Assembly (NCBI GenBank): GCA_014382585.1
Contig: JACNJL010000038.1
Location: 83,726-147,725, forward strand
DNA from: Limisphaerales bacterium
Lineage (GTDB): Bacteria; Verrucomicrobiota; Verrucomicrobiia; Limisphaerales; UBA1100
Direction: 5' to 3'
DNA: 64,000 nt
The position numbers and the translations under genes are program-made. Positions 9,713 through 19,003 of this stretch are shown piece by piece (within the stretch, counting starts at the first letter, position 1; every line of letters starts with the position of its first letter). Under the pieces are notes generated by a model. It was not told the DNA's origin and did no database searches. It saw nothing but the letters and a program-made list of their open reading frames with translations.

Positions 9713-9735
9713 AGGCGCCTTCGGGCGCCTTTTTT
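9713..9735 (+). terminator. Intrinsic terminator after the rhodanese gene
   Basis: Perfect 7-bp GC-rich stem AGGCGCC/GGCGCCT closed by a TTCG tetraloop and followed by a run of six T residues. This is a textbook Rho-independent terminator on the plus strand. Confidence 0.93.
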
Positions 9736-9813
9736 ATTGGGAACATTTGCGACGGAATGAGCGAAGCCTCCTCGCCCCATTTTTTCCACCAGTGATCCAC
9801 AGAGGTACAGAGA

Positions 9814-9879
9814 GGTAGGGCGTGCTCTCCGAGCGCGCCAAGGCAGTTTCGGGGAAACCGCCGGGGAAACCGCCCTACC
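9814..9879. repeat. Intergenic inverted repeat (family C)
   Basis: Nine-base arms GGTAGGGCG and CGCCCTACC enclose an internal segment with two copies of GGGGAAACCGCC-like sequence. The right arm supplies the TAG stop codon of the 9875-11086 gene on the minus strand. A half copy (GGTAGGGCGTGCCTCCGA) recurs at 50333-50350, next to another repeat family. Confidence 0.65.
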
Positions 9880-11086
9880 AAACCTTCGTCGCCGAAAGTA
9901 TTCCCGCGATGGCACGCTTCTCGGCCGCGGGCAAATGCGCAGAGGCGGGATGCGGTTTGGCCGGATTCAATGCCTCGCGAAGACTGGCGAAGACTTGCTG
10001 CTTCAATGGCGCAGGCAATCCAGTAAAGGCGGCGCTGTGGATCATGTAGCTGCAGCGGTGTTTGAACATTCGTGTGCGCAGTTCGAAATCACGCAGGGAC
10101 AAGCCGGCATTCGTCCGGCGCGCTCGTTTGGCAAAATCCATTTTCAACAACGCATTGCCCTCGATGCCACCGGTTGGGAATTTCGCTTCGTTTGCGAATA
10201 ATAAATAGCGCGTGAGCAGCGTCGCGTGTTTGGCAATCACCGCCTTGGCATCGCCCGCGACCAAGGCGGCGCGGGTGTCGTAGGTTGCCTTGATGGCGCG
10301 GTTGACGAAGCCGATTTGGTGCTCGTGCAGCAAATGCGCGAGCACATCGCTGGTGGGCACGGGATAGGTTTCCCAACGGAATTGTTTGCCCGGCGGATTG
10401 GCGTATTTTTTAAGGCCCTCGGGCGAGAGCGTCCCGACCAAGTTTCCCCAATGTTGAGCGATGCCGTGTTTGCCGGTGAGATGCCAACCGCCGAAACGAT
10501 CCTTGAGCGGAATGCTGTGGCCGGTAAGATCCCCGTGAAATGATTCGAGACTGCCACCGCCGGGCCCGGGCACGACGGATTTTAACAGCAAGCCCGGCAC
10601 GCGTCCGTTTTCGGATTCCGCGTGGCAATTGAAACAACGCGCGCTGCGTTCAATGCGAATCGGCGCGGGGCCTCGCGGGATGTCGAAGATATAAAAGATG
10701 CCTCCAAGCGCGGGATCGATGGACGCAATCTCAATTTGCCCGCGCGGCACCCAGCCGACGTAAACGTCCTCATTAAAATAAAGCGCGCGCGGATTGCGCG
10801 GCGAGATGCGGCTAAGCTGCAAACTGGTGGTGGAATACACGAGCGTCTGCGTGGCAGGCGAAATCTCCAGCGCTTTCAATAGGCTGACGACAAACGCCTT
10901 TTCGCTGGAACGATCCAGCGGCACTTTGCCAGTTTCCAGAGCGGCTTTGATCTTGGTGAACCGATCCTGCGGCGCGCGCTGCCAATAATTGTGCGGCGGC
11001 TTCTCAAAATCACGCAGGCGCTTAGCCGCTTCGGCCACGGGAACGGCCAGCATCAGAGCAAACAACATCAAACATCCGCGATTCAT
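9875..11086 (-). CDS. Exported protein with one CxxCH motif
   Basis: 403 residues with a signal peptide (MNRGCLMLFALMLAVPVAEA). One c-type-heme-like motif, CFNCH, is at C151-H155 (ARCFNCHAESENGR). The region before it (FYIFDIPRGPAPIRIERS) and after it (LLLKSVVPGPGGGSLESF) resembles secreted cytochrome-like proteins of Verrucomicrobiota and Planctomycetota, but I cannot name a family. If heme is attached, the protein acts outside the cytoplasm in electron transfer. The stop codon lies in an inverted repeat. Divergent from the lipoprotein gene at 11161. Confidence 0.78.
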   Translation of the reverse strand: MNRGCLMLFALMLAVPVAEAAKRLRDFEKPPHNYWQRAPQDRFTKIKAALETGKVPLDRSSEKAFVVSLLKALEISPATQTLVYSTTSLQLSRISPRNPRALYFNEDVYVGWVPRGQIEIASIDPALGGIFYIFDIPRGPAPIRIERSARCFNCHAESENGRVPGLLLKSVVPGPGGGSLESFHGDLTGHSIPLKDRFGGWHLTGKHGIAQHWGNLVGTLSPEGLKKYANPPGKQFRWETYPVPTSDVLAHLLHEHQIGFVNRAIKATYDTRAALVAGDAKAVIAKHATLLTRYLLFANEAKFPTGGIEGNALLKMDFAKRARRTNAGLSLRDFELRTRMFKHRCSYMIHSAAFTGLPAPLKQQVFASLREALNPAKPHPASAHLPAAEKRAIAGILSATKVW

Positions 11087-11160
11087 TGTTTTTTGGACGC
11101 CAAACAGTGCTGGCGATTCGCGGGGATTGTGCCAGACTTCCCCGCACGTTCACAAGCGCC

Positions 11161-12969
11161 ATGAAAAACTTTCTACTAATTCTTCCGCTCCTCGCCCTCG
11201 GCTGCCAAAGCGCCCCGCAACGGCCACTCGAGTTTACCACCATGATCGCTCATTGGGCGAACTACGCGCACGCGGATTATCTCCCCTTCGTGAAGGAAGC
11301 GCAGCCTGAACTTGCGCAGGTTGGATTTTATGGCGGCCATTACTGGAGCCTTGCGCACACAAAACACGGTGGCGGCTATCCCGCGCATTTCCCGAAAGTG
11401 GGCCTCGCGGAAAACCGCTCATGGCTCGCCCAGCGCAACCGCGATTTACACAAACTAGATGTGCTGGTCATCGGCCATTTCAATATTGAATTTCTCGTGG
11501 GCGAACCGAAAGGCAAAGACGGCCCGCGCGGGTTTTTCAAATTTTACAACGAGCTATGGGACGAAAAAATCCTTGGCCCCAAGCCGGTGAAGGATCCGAT
11601 GGACTTGTTAGAAAAAAACGCCGACGGCTCACCGCGCATCAACAACAGCTACTCCATCGGCGGTATGAAAGAATACTGGGCGTGCCTGAACAACCCGCAC
11701 TGGCGCACGGTCCTTAAGGCCTGGGCGCGGCACGGCATTCGCGCGGGCCTGGATGGTTTTATGATCAATTATTTTTATCGCCACAACTGCTTGTGCAAAC
11801 ATTGCCAGCACGAATTTCGCGAATACCTCGGCAACCGCTTCACGGCGACGGAGTTAAAAACAAAATTCAATATTCAAAAACTCGCCACCCACAAGTTTAC
11901 CGAAATCGGCGCGTGGCACGACCCCGCCAAGAGCACGCTCTTCAAACGCGAGCAACTGCGCTTTTCGCAAATCGCCACCAAGGAATGTTTCGACGAAGTG
12001 TTTGTGAATTACGGACGCTCAATCAAGCCCGGGCTGATTGTCGGCCAATGGAATCACCTCGGCCGCTTCGGGCAAATCAATGGCGACGAGCGCTGCCTCT
12101 TACCCAAGGAATTATGGGCGAAAGACGAAGATTACCTTTGGTACAGCACCGGCGGCTCCTCATTTTATACCGACCTCAAAAACGGCTTTCTCGGTGAAGG
12201 CACATTGCAAGCACGATACATTCGCGGTGCGACCGGCGGCAAACCCTTTACCCTCGGCAAATACGAAAGCACCCGCACCCGCGCGGCCATCGCCGAACTC
12301 ATCGCCAACGGCGGCGCGCCGATGGGTTTTTACACCCGATTCACCAACGCGGACGCGCGCAAGATTATCACGCAATATTACCAATTCATCCGTCGTAACG
12401 CCGATATTTATAAAGGCAACCAAACCGCCGCCGCAAGCGTGCTGCTCTTCCCGCGCAAAGCCGTCCACGCGGGCAACGTGGCCGATGTGCAAAAATTCCT
12501 GAAGCTCGGCGATTCATTGCTGAACCGACACATCCTTTTCGACGTGCTACCCGACGACCTCGCCTCCACCGAGCGCCTCGCGGATTATCAAACAGTTTAT
12601 CGCGTCAGCGGCAAAACGCCGACCGCATCGAGCCGATTCAAAATCACCGCGCCCACCACCGTTCGCGCCTCGCTCAGCCGACCCGCAAAAGGCGACAAAT
12701 TGCATATGCATTTTGTGAATTACAATCGCACCGAGCCCGCCAAACCGAAAAGCGCTGGAAGCGGCATCCACGACGAAAAACCCATCGTCGTCGAAGGAGT
12801 ACGATGTTCCATTCAAATGCCGGAAGGAAAGAAGCTAAAACGCATTCGCTTTCTCACGCCGGAAAACAACAAAGCGATTGAACTTCGTGGCACTTCCTCG
12901 GGAAACCAAATACAAATAAACGTCCCCAAATTTCTCGTGTACGGCGTGGTGGAACTGGATTTTGAATAA
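11161..12969 (+). CDS. Glycoside-hydrolase-like lipoprotein
   Basis: 602 residues. A lipoprotein signal ends at LALGC (Cys15). The body looks like a TIM-barrel glycosidase of the beta-galactosidase/fucosidase type: an aromatic-rich N-terminal half, then ARHGIRAGLDGFMINYFYR followed by the Cys-rich CLCKHCQHEFREYLG, a pattern common in GH42-like putative glycosidases. A beta-rich C-terminal region follows from about residue 510. Substrate is unknown; a surface-anchored sugar hydrolase fits the polysaccharide theme of the window. The start was chosen for the signal peptide; an earlier in-frame ATG at 11086 would add an implausible leader. Confidence 0.72.
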   Translation: MKNFLLILPLLALGCQSAPQRPLEFTTMIAHWANYAHADYLPFVKEAQPELAQVGFYGGHYWSLAHTKHGGGYPAHFPKVGLAENRSWLAQRNRDLHKLDVLVIGHFNIEFLVGEPKGKDGPRGFFKFYNELWDEKILGPKPVKDPMDLLEKNADGSPRINNSYSIGGMKEYWACLNNPHWRTVLKAWARHGIRAGLDGFMINYFYRHNCLCKHCQHEFREYLGNRFTATELKTKFNIQKLATHKFTEIGAWHDPAKSTLFKREQLRFSQIATKECFDEVFVNYGRSIKPGLIVGQWNHLGRFGQINGDERCLLPKELWAKDEDYLWYSTGGSSFYTDLKNGFLGEGTLQARYIRGATGGKPFTLGKYESTRTRAAIAELIANGGAPMGFYTRFTNADARKIITQYYQFIRRNADIYKGNQTAAASVLLFPRKAVHAGNVADVQKFLKLGDSLLNRHILFDVLPDDLASTERLADYQTVYRVSGKTPTASSRFKITAPTTVRASLSRPAKGDKLHMHFVNYNRTEPAKPKSAGSGIHDEKPIVVEGVRCSIQMPEGKKLKRIRFLTPENNKAIELRGTSSGNQIQINVPKFLVYGVVELDFE

Positions 12970-12989
12970 TGGGTGGGACGAGCCTCCCC

Positions 12990-15002
12990 CTATTTCAGCG
13001 CCTCGATTTGTGGCAAATCAAAATGCTCAAGCAGTCCGTGGCACATCATTTCAGGGAAATGATTGGCGCCTTTGTTGGCGGTGATCATTTCTTTGAGGCT
13101 CTTCATCGGATTATCCAATTCAAGGGAGGCGATGGCTTCAGTTTGCACTGCCGCCAACCGCGCGGCCACGCTGAGCCGAGGGCCGATTGAATTGAGATTC
13201 ACTTCACCGTCGAATTCGTTTTTAGCCCAGTTGGCAAGAGCAACGATCTGGCCGGATTGAACGCCGAGGGCGCGCTCGCCGACGGCGTGCATCAAAATCA
13301 CGTGGAGGAAATCGCGGCTTTTGATTTTGGATTCGCCGAAGAAAAACGGGTCGAAAGCAACGACGCGTTGGCCGGTGGCGAGCAGTTCCTTCACGCGGGC
13401 GGTTTGGGTTTTGCGGCCGGTGTCGGAAATCAATAGCGTGGTGCCTTTGGGATTGGCCGGCGCGAAGACGGTTCCGGGAATTGTCCAGTCATTGGCGATT
13501 TGGAATTGGTAGTGCGCTACCCCGTCGAGGGCGTTTTCGCCATCGATTTTCATGGCCTTGGTTTTGTAGTTTTTGGCGTGAACGATTGTTAACAGCTTGG
13601 CGCGGCGGGCTTTTTTGCTGCCCTCTTGGGGTCGAGGCAGGTTTTTGATTAAGCCCAGCGCGAGGGTGTTAAAGGTGTGGTTGTCCTTCGGCAAAGGGAC
13701 GATGAGTTCGTCGTAGGTTTTGATTTCTTTTTCACTGGGGATTTCGTTGCGGGGATATTGTTTGTCACCGGGATAAAACACGTCGCCGATGAAGCGATAA
13801 AGTTGCTGGCGATTGTCCACGCCGAAGTTGTGGGTGCCGGGTTTGAAGTTGATGTGCGTGCGCAGGAAATCGCGGCGGCCATGCAGGCTAAAGATGGGCG
13901 CGGCGGCATCGACGAGCGGCGGCAACGCGTGGCCGGCGGTGAAACAGCAGGCGTCGTAAGCGTTGTTGGTGAGCAGCACGGCGCGGTTGCCGAGCATCGC
14001 GGTGAAGTGCGTGTAGTCGGCGTAGAGGGCGAGATCGTTGGGGGTTTGCTCGGAATCACCGAGGTCCTTGCCGTGGCGCGCGCGGGTTTTGAAGCTGGAA
14101 TAGCCGGCCACAGGATTGGCAAGCGTGACGCGTTCATCGAGTGAACTGATAAAAATCGTCTGCCAACCGCCACCCGAAAGGCCCGCCACCGCCACGCGTT
14201 TGGGGTCGGCACTGGGATGGGCGAGCAACACGTCGAGGCCCTTGCTCATATTGAGATAAAACGGCGCGATACCCGATGAGCCGCAGAGGTCGAGCTGGTT
14301 CATTTGATAATGCCCCATCCGATTGGCGAATTGGCCCATGCCGATCCATTCCACATTTAGCACAATCATCCCGCGCTTCACGAGGTTGATGCAGCGGAGT
14401 TGTTTGTAGTCCGTCGCCTTGCCGGTGCGCGCGTGGCCGTTGACATTCATCACCACGGGCACTTTGCCCTTGAGCTCGAACGGCTCGTAAAGAAGCGCTG
14501 GAATCCACCAGCCGGGCAATGCCTCAAATTTCAGTTTTCTGATGCGATAGCCGGGAAAATTTTCAATGGTTTCGCCCCATTCCACTTTCAGCGGCGTTTG
14601 GCGCCAAGCCGCCGCGCTGCCGCGGAAGATAACTTTGTCGAGGACGTCCTTGCGCATTTGAGCGGCCTTGGTTTTCCATTCGGCGGCGGTGCGAACGCGG
14701 GGCATTTCGGGCACGCGGGTTTCGTTGAAGACACGGACTTCTTCCAACGCAAGGTCGGGGCCAATGATTTTTTCACTGAGCGCGGCGGCGATTTGTTTTT
14801 CGTCAAGCGGAGCGGGATTGGCAATCAAAGCAGGCTGCGCCATCAAGAGCGAGGCGCGGCTGCCGGGGGAGACGCAGAGTTCGCACAGCGGCTCGGCGGT
14901 TTTGGATTGCACCGGTTCCACGTGTTTAATTTGAGTGGCTTTCCAGCCCCAACCGCCCAGCGCGACCAAGGCTGCGATGCCAAAAATAAGTACTGCTTTC
15001 AT
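12990..15002 (-). CDS. Exported alpha/beta hydrolase, acetyl-xylan-esterase-like
   Basis: 670 residues with an N-terminal signal or anchor helix (MKAVLIFGIAALVALGGW). The central region is an alpha/beta hydrolase: VPVVMNVNGHARTGKATDY, then the nucleophile elbow VAVAGLSGGGWQT. HGRRDFLRTHINFKPGTHNF may hold later catalytic residues. A C-terminal part after about residue 480 looks like a second hydrolase-related domain (GTTLLISDTGRKTQTARVKE). Similar large proteins in Planctomycetota and Verrucomicrobiota are labelled acetylxylan esterases, so ester cleavage on polysaccharides is a reasonable but unproven role. Start chosen at the ATG before the hydrophobic segment. Confidence 0.75.
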   Translation of the reverse strand: MKAVLIFGIAALVALGGWGWKATQIKHVEPVQSKTAEPLCELCVSPGSRASLLMAQPALIANPAPLDEKQIAAALSEKIIGPDLALEEVRVFNETRVPEMPRVRTAAEWKTKAAQMRKDVLDKVIFRGSAAAWRQTPLKVEWGETIENFPGYRIRKLKFEALPGWWIPALLYEPFELKGKVPVVMNVNGHARTGKATDYKQLRCINLVKRGMIVLNVEWIGMGQFANRMGHYQMNQLDLCGSSGIAPFYLNMSKGLDVLLAHPSADPKRVAVAGLSGGGWQTIFISSLDERVTLANPVAGYSSFKTRARHGKDLGDSEQTPNDLALYADYTHFTAMLGNRAVLLTNNAYDACCFTAGHALPPLVDAAAPIFSLHGRRDFLRTHINFKPGTHNFGVDNRQQLYRFIGDVFYPGDKQYPRNEIPSEKEIKTYDELIVPLPKDNHTFNTLALGLIKNLPRPQEGSKKARRAKLLTIVHAKNYKTKAMKIDGENALDGVAHYQFQIANDWTIPGTVFAPANPKGTTLLISDTGRKTQTARVKELLATGQRVVAFDPFFFGESKIKSRDFLHVILMHAVGERALGVQSGQIVALANWAKNEFDGEVNLNSIGPRLSVAARLAAVQTEAIASLELDNPMKSLKEMITANKGANHFPEMMCHGLLEHFDLPQIEALK

Positions 15003-15132
15003 CCCAATGTGTGCTGTTGAATTGGCTGCCAATTTACCGCCAGCAGTGTGGCTTCACAAGAAAAAGCTTTGATTTTAGTGTCGAAAAGCTGTTTAACTCG
15101 CCGTTCCCCCGCGCTGTGTTGCGGCTGTATCC

Positions 15133-16323
15133 ATGAGCGAAGAGCCAGTTTATTATTTCGATAACAACGCCACCACGCGTGTCGCGCCGGAGGTGTTGGA
15201 GACGATGCTGCCGTTTCTCACGGAGCAATGGGGTAACCCTTCCAGCGCGTATACGTTTGGCAATCGCCTCGTGGGGGCGGTGGAGGCCGCGCGCGAACAG
15301 GTGGCGGCGCTGATCAATGCCGATCCGCACGAAATCATTTTCACCAGTTGCGGCACCGAGAGTAGCAATGCCGCGCTCAATAGCGCGTTGCTCACGCGAC
15401 CGGGCAAGCGACACCTTGTCACCACGGCGGTGGAGCATTCGGCCAATATTAAATTTTGCCAGGCCTTTGAAAAACGCGGCGGCGAAGTCACGTGGCTGCC
15501 GGTGGATCGCGCGGGCCAACTGGATGTGCACGAACTGCACGAAGCCATTCGCGAAGACACGGCAGCCGTCACGGTGATGCTGGCTAACAACGAGACAGGC
15601 GTGATTTTTCCGATCGAAGAAATCGCCGCGATGTGTCGTGCCAAGAATGTGCTGTTCCATACCGACGCCGTGCAGACGCCCGGCAAATTGAAGCTCGATG
15701 TGAAATCGATGGGCGTGGATTTCCTTTCGCTCTCGGCCCATAAACTCCACGCGCCCAAAGGCATCGGATTATTGTACGTGCGGCGAGGCACGCCGTGGCA
15801 ACCGTACGTGATGGGTGGCGGTCAGGAAAGCGGCCGACGCGGCGGCACAGAAAACGTCGCGCAAATCGCCGCCTTCGGTCGCGCAGCTGAGTTGGCGATG
15901 GCAGGCTTGGAAAAGGACGCCGCGCGCATCCGCGCACTGCGCGATCGGATGGAGGAAGGCATTATGAGCAGCATCGAAGGGGTCACGCGCAATGGCGCGC
16001 GGGAACCGCGTTTGCTGAACACCAGCAACTTGAGTTTTGCTAATTGCGAAGCGGAGGCAATTTTGTTGCTGCTCGATCGCGAAGGCATTTGCGCCAGCAG
16101 CGGCTCGGCGTGCACCACCGGTTCGCTGGCGCCGAGCCACGTTTTGACGGCGATGGGCGTTTCGCCCGAACACGCGCTCGGCTCGGTGCGACTGAGCCTC
16201 AGCCATTACTCCACCGATGCGGAAGTCGATTTTCTGCTAGAAAAACTACCCGGAATGATTGCCAAACTACGCGGCGCTTCCCCGCGCTCGATGGAGCCCA
16301 CCGCGCAATCCGCCCGATCTTAG
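15133..16323 (+). CDS. nifS: NifS-type cysteine desulfurase
   Basis: Pyridoxal-phosphate enzyme that removes sulfur from cysteine for Fe-S cluster or thiocofactor assembly. 396 residues. The PLP-binding lysine is K204 in SAHKLHAPKG, the cofactor-contact stretch FHTDAVQTPGK precedes it, and the catalytic Cys327 lies in the loop ASSGSACTTG. The N-terminus (VYYFDNNATTRVAPEV) is characteristic of the NifS/IscS group. No iscU, nifU or suf genes are adjacent, so its specific pathway is not shown. Enzymes of this type can also act on selenocysteine; a link with the candidate selenoprotein at 39.3 kb would be speculation. Confidence 0.93.
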   Translation: MSEEPVYYFDNNATTRVAPEVLETMLPFLTEQWGNPSSAYTFGNRLVGAVEAAREQVAALINADPHEIIFTSCGTESSNAALNSALLTRPGKRHLVTTAVEHSANIKFCQAFEKRGGEVTWLPVDRAGQLDVHELHEAIREDTAAVTVMLANNETGVIFPIEEIAAMCRAKNVLFHTDAVQTPGKLKLDVKSMGVDFLSLSAHKLHAPKGIGLLYVRRGTPWQPYVMGGGQESGRRGGTENVAQIAAFGRAAELAMAGLEKDAARIRALRDRMEEGIMSSIEGVTRNGAREPRLLNTSNLSFANCEAEAILLLLDREGICASSGSACTTGSLAPSHVLTAMGVSPEHALGSVRLSLSHYSTDAEVDFLLEKLPGMIAKLRGASPRSMEPTAQSARS

Positions 16324-16394
16324 CCCGAACAAAAACCTGGTTTTTCTTTGTAACGCTTCGCAACATAAAACGTCATAAAGACGGAAATAATTTT

Positions 16395-17162
16395 ATGAAA
16401 ACAGTTGTAGCCATCATTGCAGCCATGCTCGTGAGTTCAGCGATTACTTTCGTTGTCACCAGCTCATCCAAACAATCCAATGTCCAAGAGCGAAAGGACT
16501 CGGAGAAAAACGCCCACGGAGAAGAATTGGTTAAACTCCGCAAAAAAGTGCAGGAATTGGAGACCGCAGCCAAATCGCAGGCCGCTATTGTACTCAAGGA
16601 ATCCAACATTCAAGTGCCCGGCGTGGTTACTGATCCGGCGGATCTCATCGACCAACTTTCAGCCGATGGCACCACCGGAGCAGACGTGGAATCACAGAAG
16701 CGAGTGATCCATTATTTTGAAAGCCTCGTGGATGCCGGAGAAACCTCGTTGCCCGCCATCTCTGATTTTATGAATCAACGATTGGACAGAGAATTTGGCC
16801 GCCCCAGCTTCCGCCAACAGCTCAATATCACCAACGCACAAATGGAGGAAATGAAAGCCTTCGGGGAAAAACAAAGGGATGAAATTCGCGCCAAGATGGG
16901 TGAAATAATGGGCAATCAGGAACTGACCCGCGACGAACGCCGCGATAAAATTCGGGAAATCTTCACCGGCGGTGCCGAAAAATTTATGGGACTGATGACC
17001 GACGAACAAAAAGCTCAACTGGAACAAATGGGAGGAGATCAAGGCGACCGTATCCGGATGATGATGCGCGGCTTCGGCGGTGACCGAGGAGGCTGGGGCG
17101 GTGGCGGTGGCGGAGGTGATCGCGGCGGACGAACATTCGGTGGCGACCGCGGGGGGCGTTAG
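16395..17162 (+). CDS. Membrane-anchored LTxxQ-like protein, split N-terminal half of local family
   Basis: 255 residues: N-terminal membrane helix (MKTVVAIIAAMLVSSAITFV), coiled coil at about 30-62, then the family motif RVIHYFESLVDAGE from residue 103. The following segment resembles Spy/CpxP-type LTxxQ proteins (LTRDERRDKIREIF, LMTDEQKAQLEQM). The last 30 residues are Gly/Arg-rich. The first 120 residues match the N-termini of the proteins at 23160 and 24437, which also carry the repeat domain that is a separate gene here (17213). Function unknown; a periplasm-facing scaffold or stress protein is one guess. Confidence 0.8.
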   Translation: MKTVVAIIAAMLVSSAITFVVTSSSKQSNVQERKDSEKNAHGEELVKLRKKVQELETAAKSQAAIVLKESNIQVPGVVTDPADLIDQLSADGTTGADVESQKRVIHYFESLVDAGETSLPAISDFMNQRLDREFGRPSFRQQLNITNAQMEEMKAFGEKQRDEIRAKMGEIMGNQELTRDERRDKIREIFTGGAEKFMGLMTDEQKAQLEQMGGDQGDRIRMMMRGFGGDRGGWGGGGGGGDRGGRTFGGDRGGR

Positions 17163-17212
17163 GCCAACGACCAAGCCAATCAATCTGAAACTCAAATCAC
17201 GAATCCAATACA

Positions 17213-18367
17213 ATGAAACATACGCTTAATATCCTAATTATCCTGATGCTCACCGGAGTTGTCTCCGCTCAACCCGGCGGCGGCCGCCCAGGCGGTGGAC
17301 GCCCCGGCGGCGAACGGCCCGGAGGCGAGCGCCCCAGTCGTCCCGGCGAACCCCAACGCGTGATGCCCATTTCCCTGCGCATCGGCCTCATCGAAACCCT
17401 GGGCCGCATTGGCGGTGCGGATGCCGAAGCGATCCTCGTGAGAACCCTCAAGCAAACACAGGTTGGCGTTGAAGTATCGCTCATCGACCGCCAGCTCACC
17501 AAGCTGGCCGACGGCGCAGAACATCCGTACAAAGACAAAGTACTCAGCGCGGCCAAATACATACTCCGAAATCCGCCTGACGCGGCCAACGATATCCCCG
17601 GCCAACTCGATATGCGCGCCGTGGGTGCTCTGTGGGATATTTTAGTGCGCTACAAAGACACCACCTTCAAGGATGATGCCGAGAAAATGCTTGTCACCGA
17701 AGAAGGCCTCAACCGCCGCGCGCTTGACTACCTCACCCGCGTGCTCGAAGCGCAGTCGGTACCCATCCTTGCCACCGCTTATTATGATGCCAATATTAAG
17801 GATAGCACCAAGAATGATCTGTGGGGACGCATCAACGATTACCTCGACGAATCCCCCGCAGCCGGCACGGTGATGGTGGATCGCTTCAAGGACGGCCTGC
17901 AAAAAATGGCCACCGAAGCGGCCGAAAAAGCCAAACGCGATGCCGAGCGCGCCGCAGGCGGCAACACCCAAGGCGGCGGAAACCGCGGCGGATTTGATTT
18001 CCGTAGCATGATGGGTGGCGGCAGAGGCGGGGGCGCACGCAATGAACTGGTGCGCGACCTCACCCGGCTAGGCGAAGGCAAAGACCTTACCGCCGAAGCC
18101 ATTAACAACCGCCGCGGCATTCTCACGAGCATCAAGGCCACCACCAATGATGAGAACTTTCAAACCATGTTTGTCTCCGTTGAAAAACGCCTCGATGAAC
18201 TCGCCAACCCCACCGAGGAAACCAGCAGCCGATTCCGCATCAGCGACCCGCAGGAAGCCGCCCGCCGCGAAGAAATGCGCAAGCGCCTCGAAACCTTACG
18301 CAATGGCGGAGGCGGTGGTGGCGAAGGCAGACCCACTGCACCGCGCACACCCGGCGGAGGAAACTAA
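17213..18367 (+). CDS. Exported HEAT-like repeat protein, split C-terminal half of local family
   Basis: 384 residues. A signal peptide (MKHTLNILIILMLTGVVSAQ) is followed by Gly-Arg-Pro repeats of the type GGGRPGGERP up to about residue 48. From residue 55 the helical repeat domain begins (LRIGLIETLGRIGGADAEAI) and continues to about 230; it aligns with the C-terminal halves of the 23160 and 24437 proteins (LRLGLLETIAHIGG). A second Gly-rich stretch lies near 260-275 and another at the C-terminus. It is 50 bases behind the 16395 gene and ends at a strong terminator, so the two form an operon. Confidence 0.8.
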   Translation: MKHTLNILIILMLTGVVSAQPGGGRPGGGRPGGERPGGERPSRPGEPQRVMPISLRIGLIETLGRIGGADAEAILVRTLKQTQVGVEVSLIDRQLTKLADGAEHPYKDKVLSAAKYILRNPPDAANDIPGQLDMRAVGALWDILVRYKDTTFKDDAEKMLVTEEGLNRRALDYLTRVLEAQSVPILATAYYDANIKDSTKNDLWGRINDYLDESPAAGTVMVDRFKDGLQKMATEAAEKAKRDAERAAGGNTQGGGNRGGFDFRSMMGGGRGGGARNELVRDLTRLGEGKDLTAEAINNRRGILTSIKATTNDENFQTMFVSVEKRLDELANPTEETSSRFRISDPQEAARREEMRKRLETLRNGGGGGGEGRPTAPRTPGGGN

Positions 18368-18397
18368 GCCAGCTCAAACCCCACATTCATTTCACAG

Positions 18398-18426
18398 CGC
18401 CCCACAGAAACGTGGGGCGTTTTTTT
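18398..18426 (+). terminator. Intrinsic terminator after the split gene pair
   Basis: Perfect 8-bp stem CGCCCCAC/GTGGGGCG with loop AGAAAC, followed by seven T residues. It lies 30 bases past the 17213-18367 stop. Confidence 0.93.
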
Positions 18427-18438
18427 GTGGCCAAACCG

Positions 18439-18957
18439 TTAGGGCATCGGCCGATCGTCCAGCCGCCGCTGCAGGCAAACCACATCCCGCCATTCGCCAA
18501 ACTTGCAGCCCGCCTCTGGAAACACCCCCGCCTGTGTGAAGCCGTGTTGCGCGTGCAGTTGCAGGCTCGGTTCATTGCCCGCATCAATCGTCGCCAGCAC
18601 CACGTGCAGCTGCCGCGCGCGCCCCGCCTCCATCAACTTACCCAATAACCGGCCGCCGATGCCCTGCCGCCGATGCCGCTCCGCCACGTACACCGCCACC
18701 GCGCCGGTGAAGCGAAATCCCATCCGCTCCTGATGCGGCCCCAGCGAGCCCCAGCCCACAATCACTCCGTTTGATTCCGCCACCAAAACGGGAAAATTGC
18801 GCCCCGAAAAATGATCAAACCATTCCTCCCGTTGCGCCAGCGTGTGCGGCACGTCTTCATACGCCGACGCCGGCTCGCGCACGGCGGCATTATAAATCAC
18901 CAAAATCCCCGGCACATCCTCGCGCAACGCCGGCCGAATTTTTACAGCATCGCTCAC
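18439..18957 (-). CDS. GNAT N-acetyltransferase, phosphinothricin-acetyltransferase-like
   Basis: 172 residues from the GTG at 18957, giving (M)SDAVKIRPALREDVPGILV, the usual N-terminus of this GNAT subfamily. The acetyl-CoA pyrophosphate loop is RRQGIGGRLLGKL, preceded by the strand GAVAVYVAERH. The C-terminal LQLHAQHGFTQAGVFPEAG is typical of Pat/Bar-like proteins, which acetylate small amines or methionine derivatives. An ATG at 19038 would add 27 residues partly encoded by a palindromic repeat and is rejected. No neighbours indicate a substrate. Confidence 0.86.
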   Translation of the reverse strand: MSDAVKIRPALREDVPGILVIYNAAVREPASAYEDVPHTLAQREEWFDHFSGRNFPVLVAESNGVIVGWGSLGPHQERMGFRFTGAVAVYVAERHRRQGIGGRLLGKLMEAGRARQLHVVLATIDAGNEPSLQLHAQHGFTQAGVFPEAGCKFGEWRDVVCLQRRLDDRPMP

Positions 18958-19003
18958 CCACGCAAGAAACCACACGGCCCCAATCGGCACGAGCCTTTTT
19001 GCT

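Noticed and set aside
17270-17340. CRISPR-like or tandem repeat at the start of the 17213 gene
   Set aside because: The repetition is in-frame coding for Gly-Arg-Pro units; there are no spacers.
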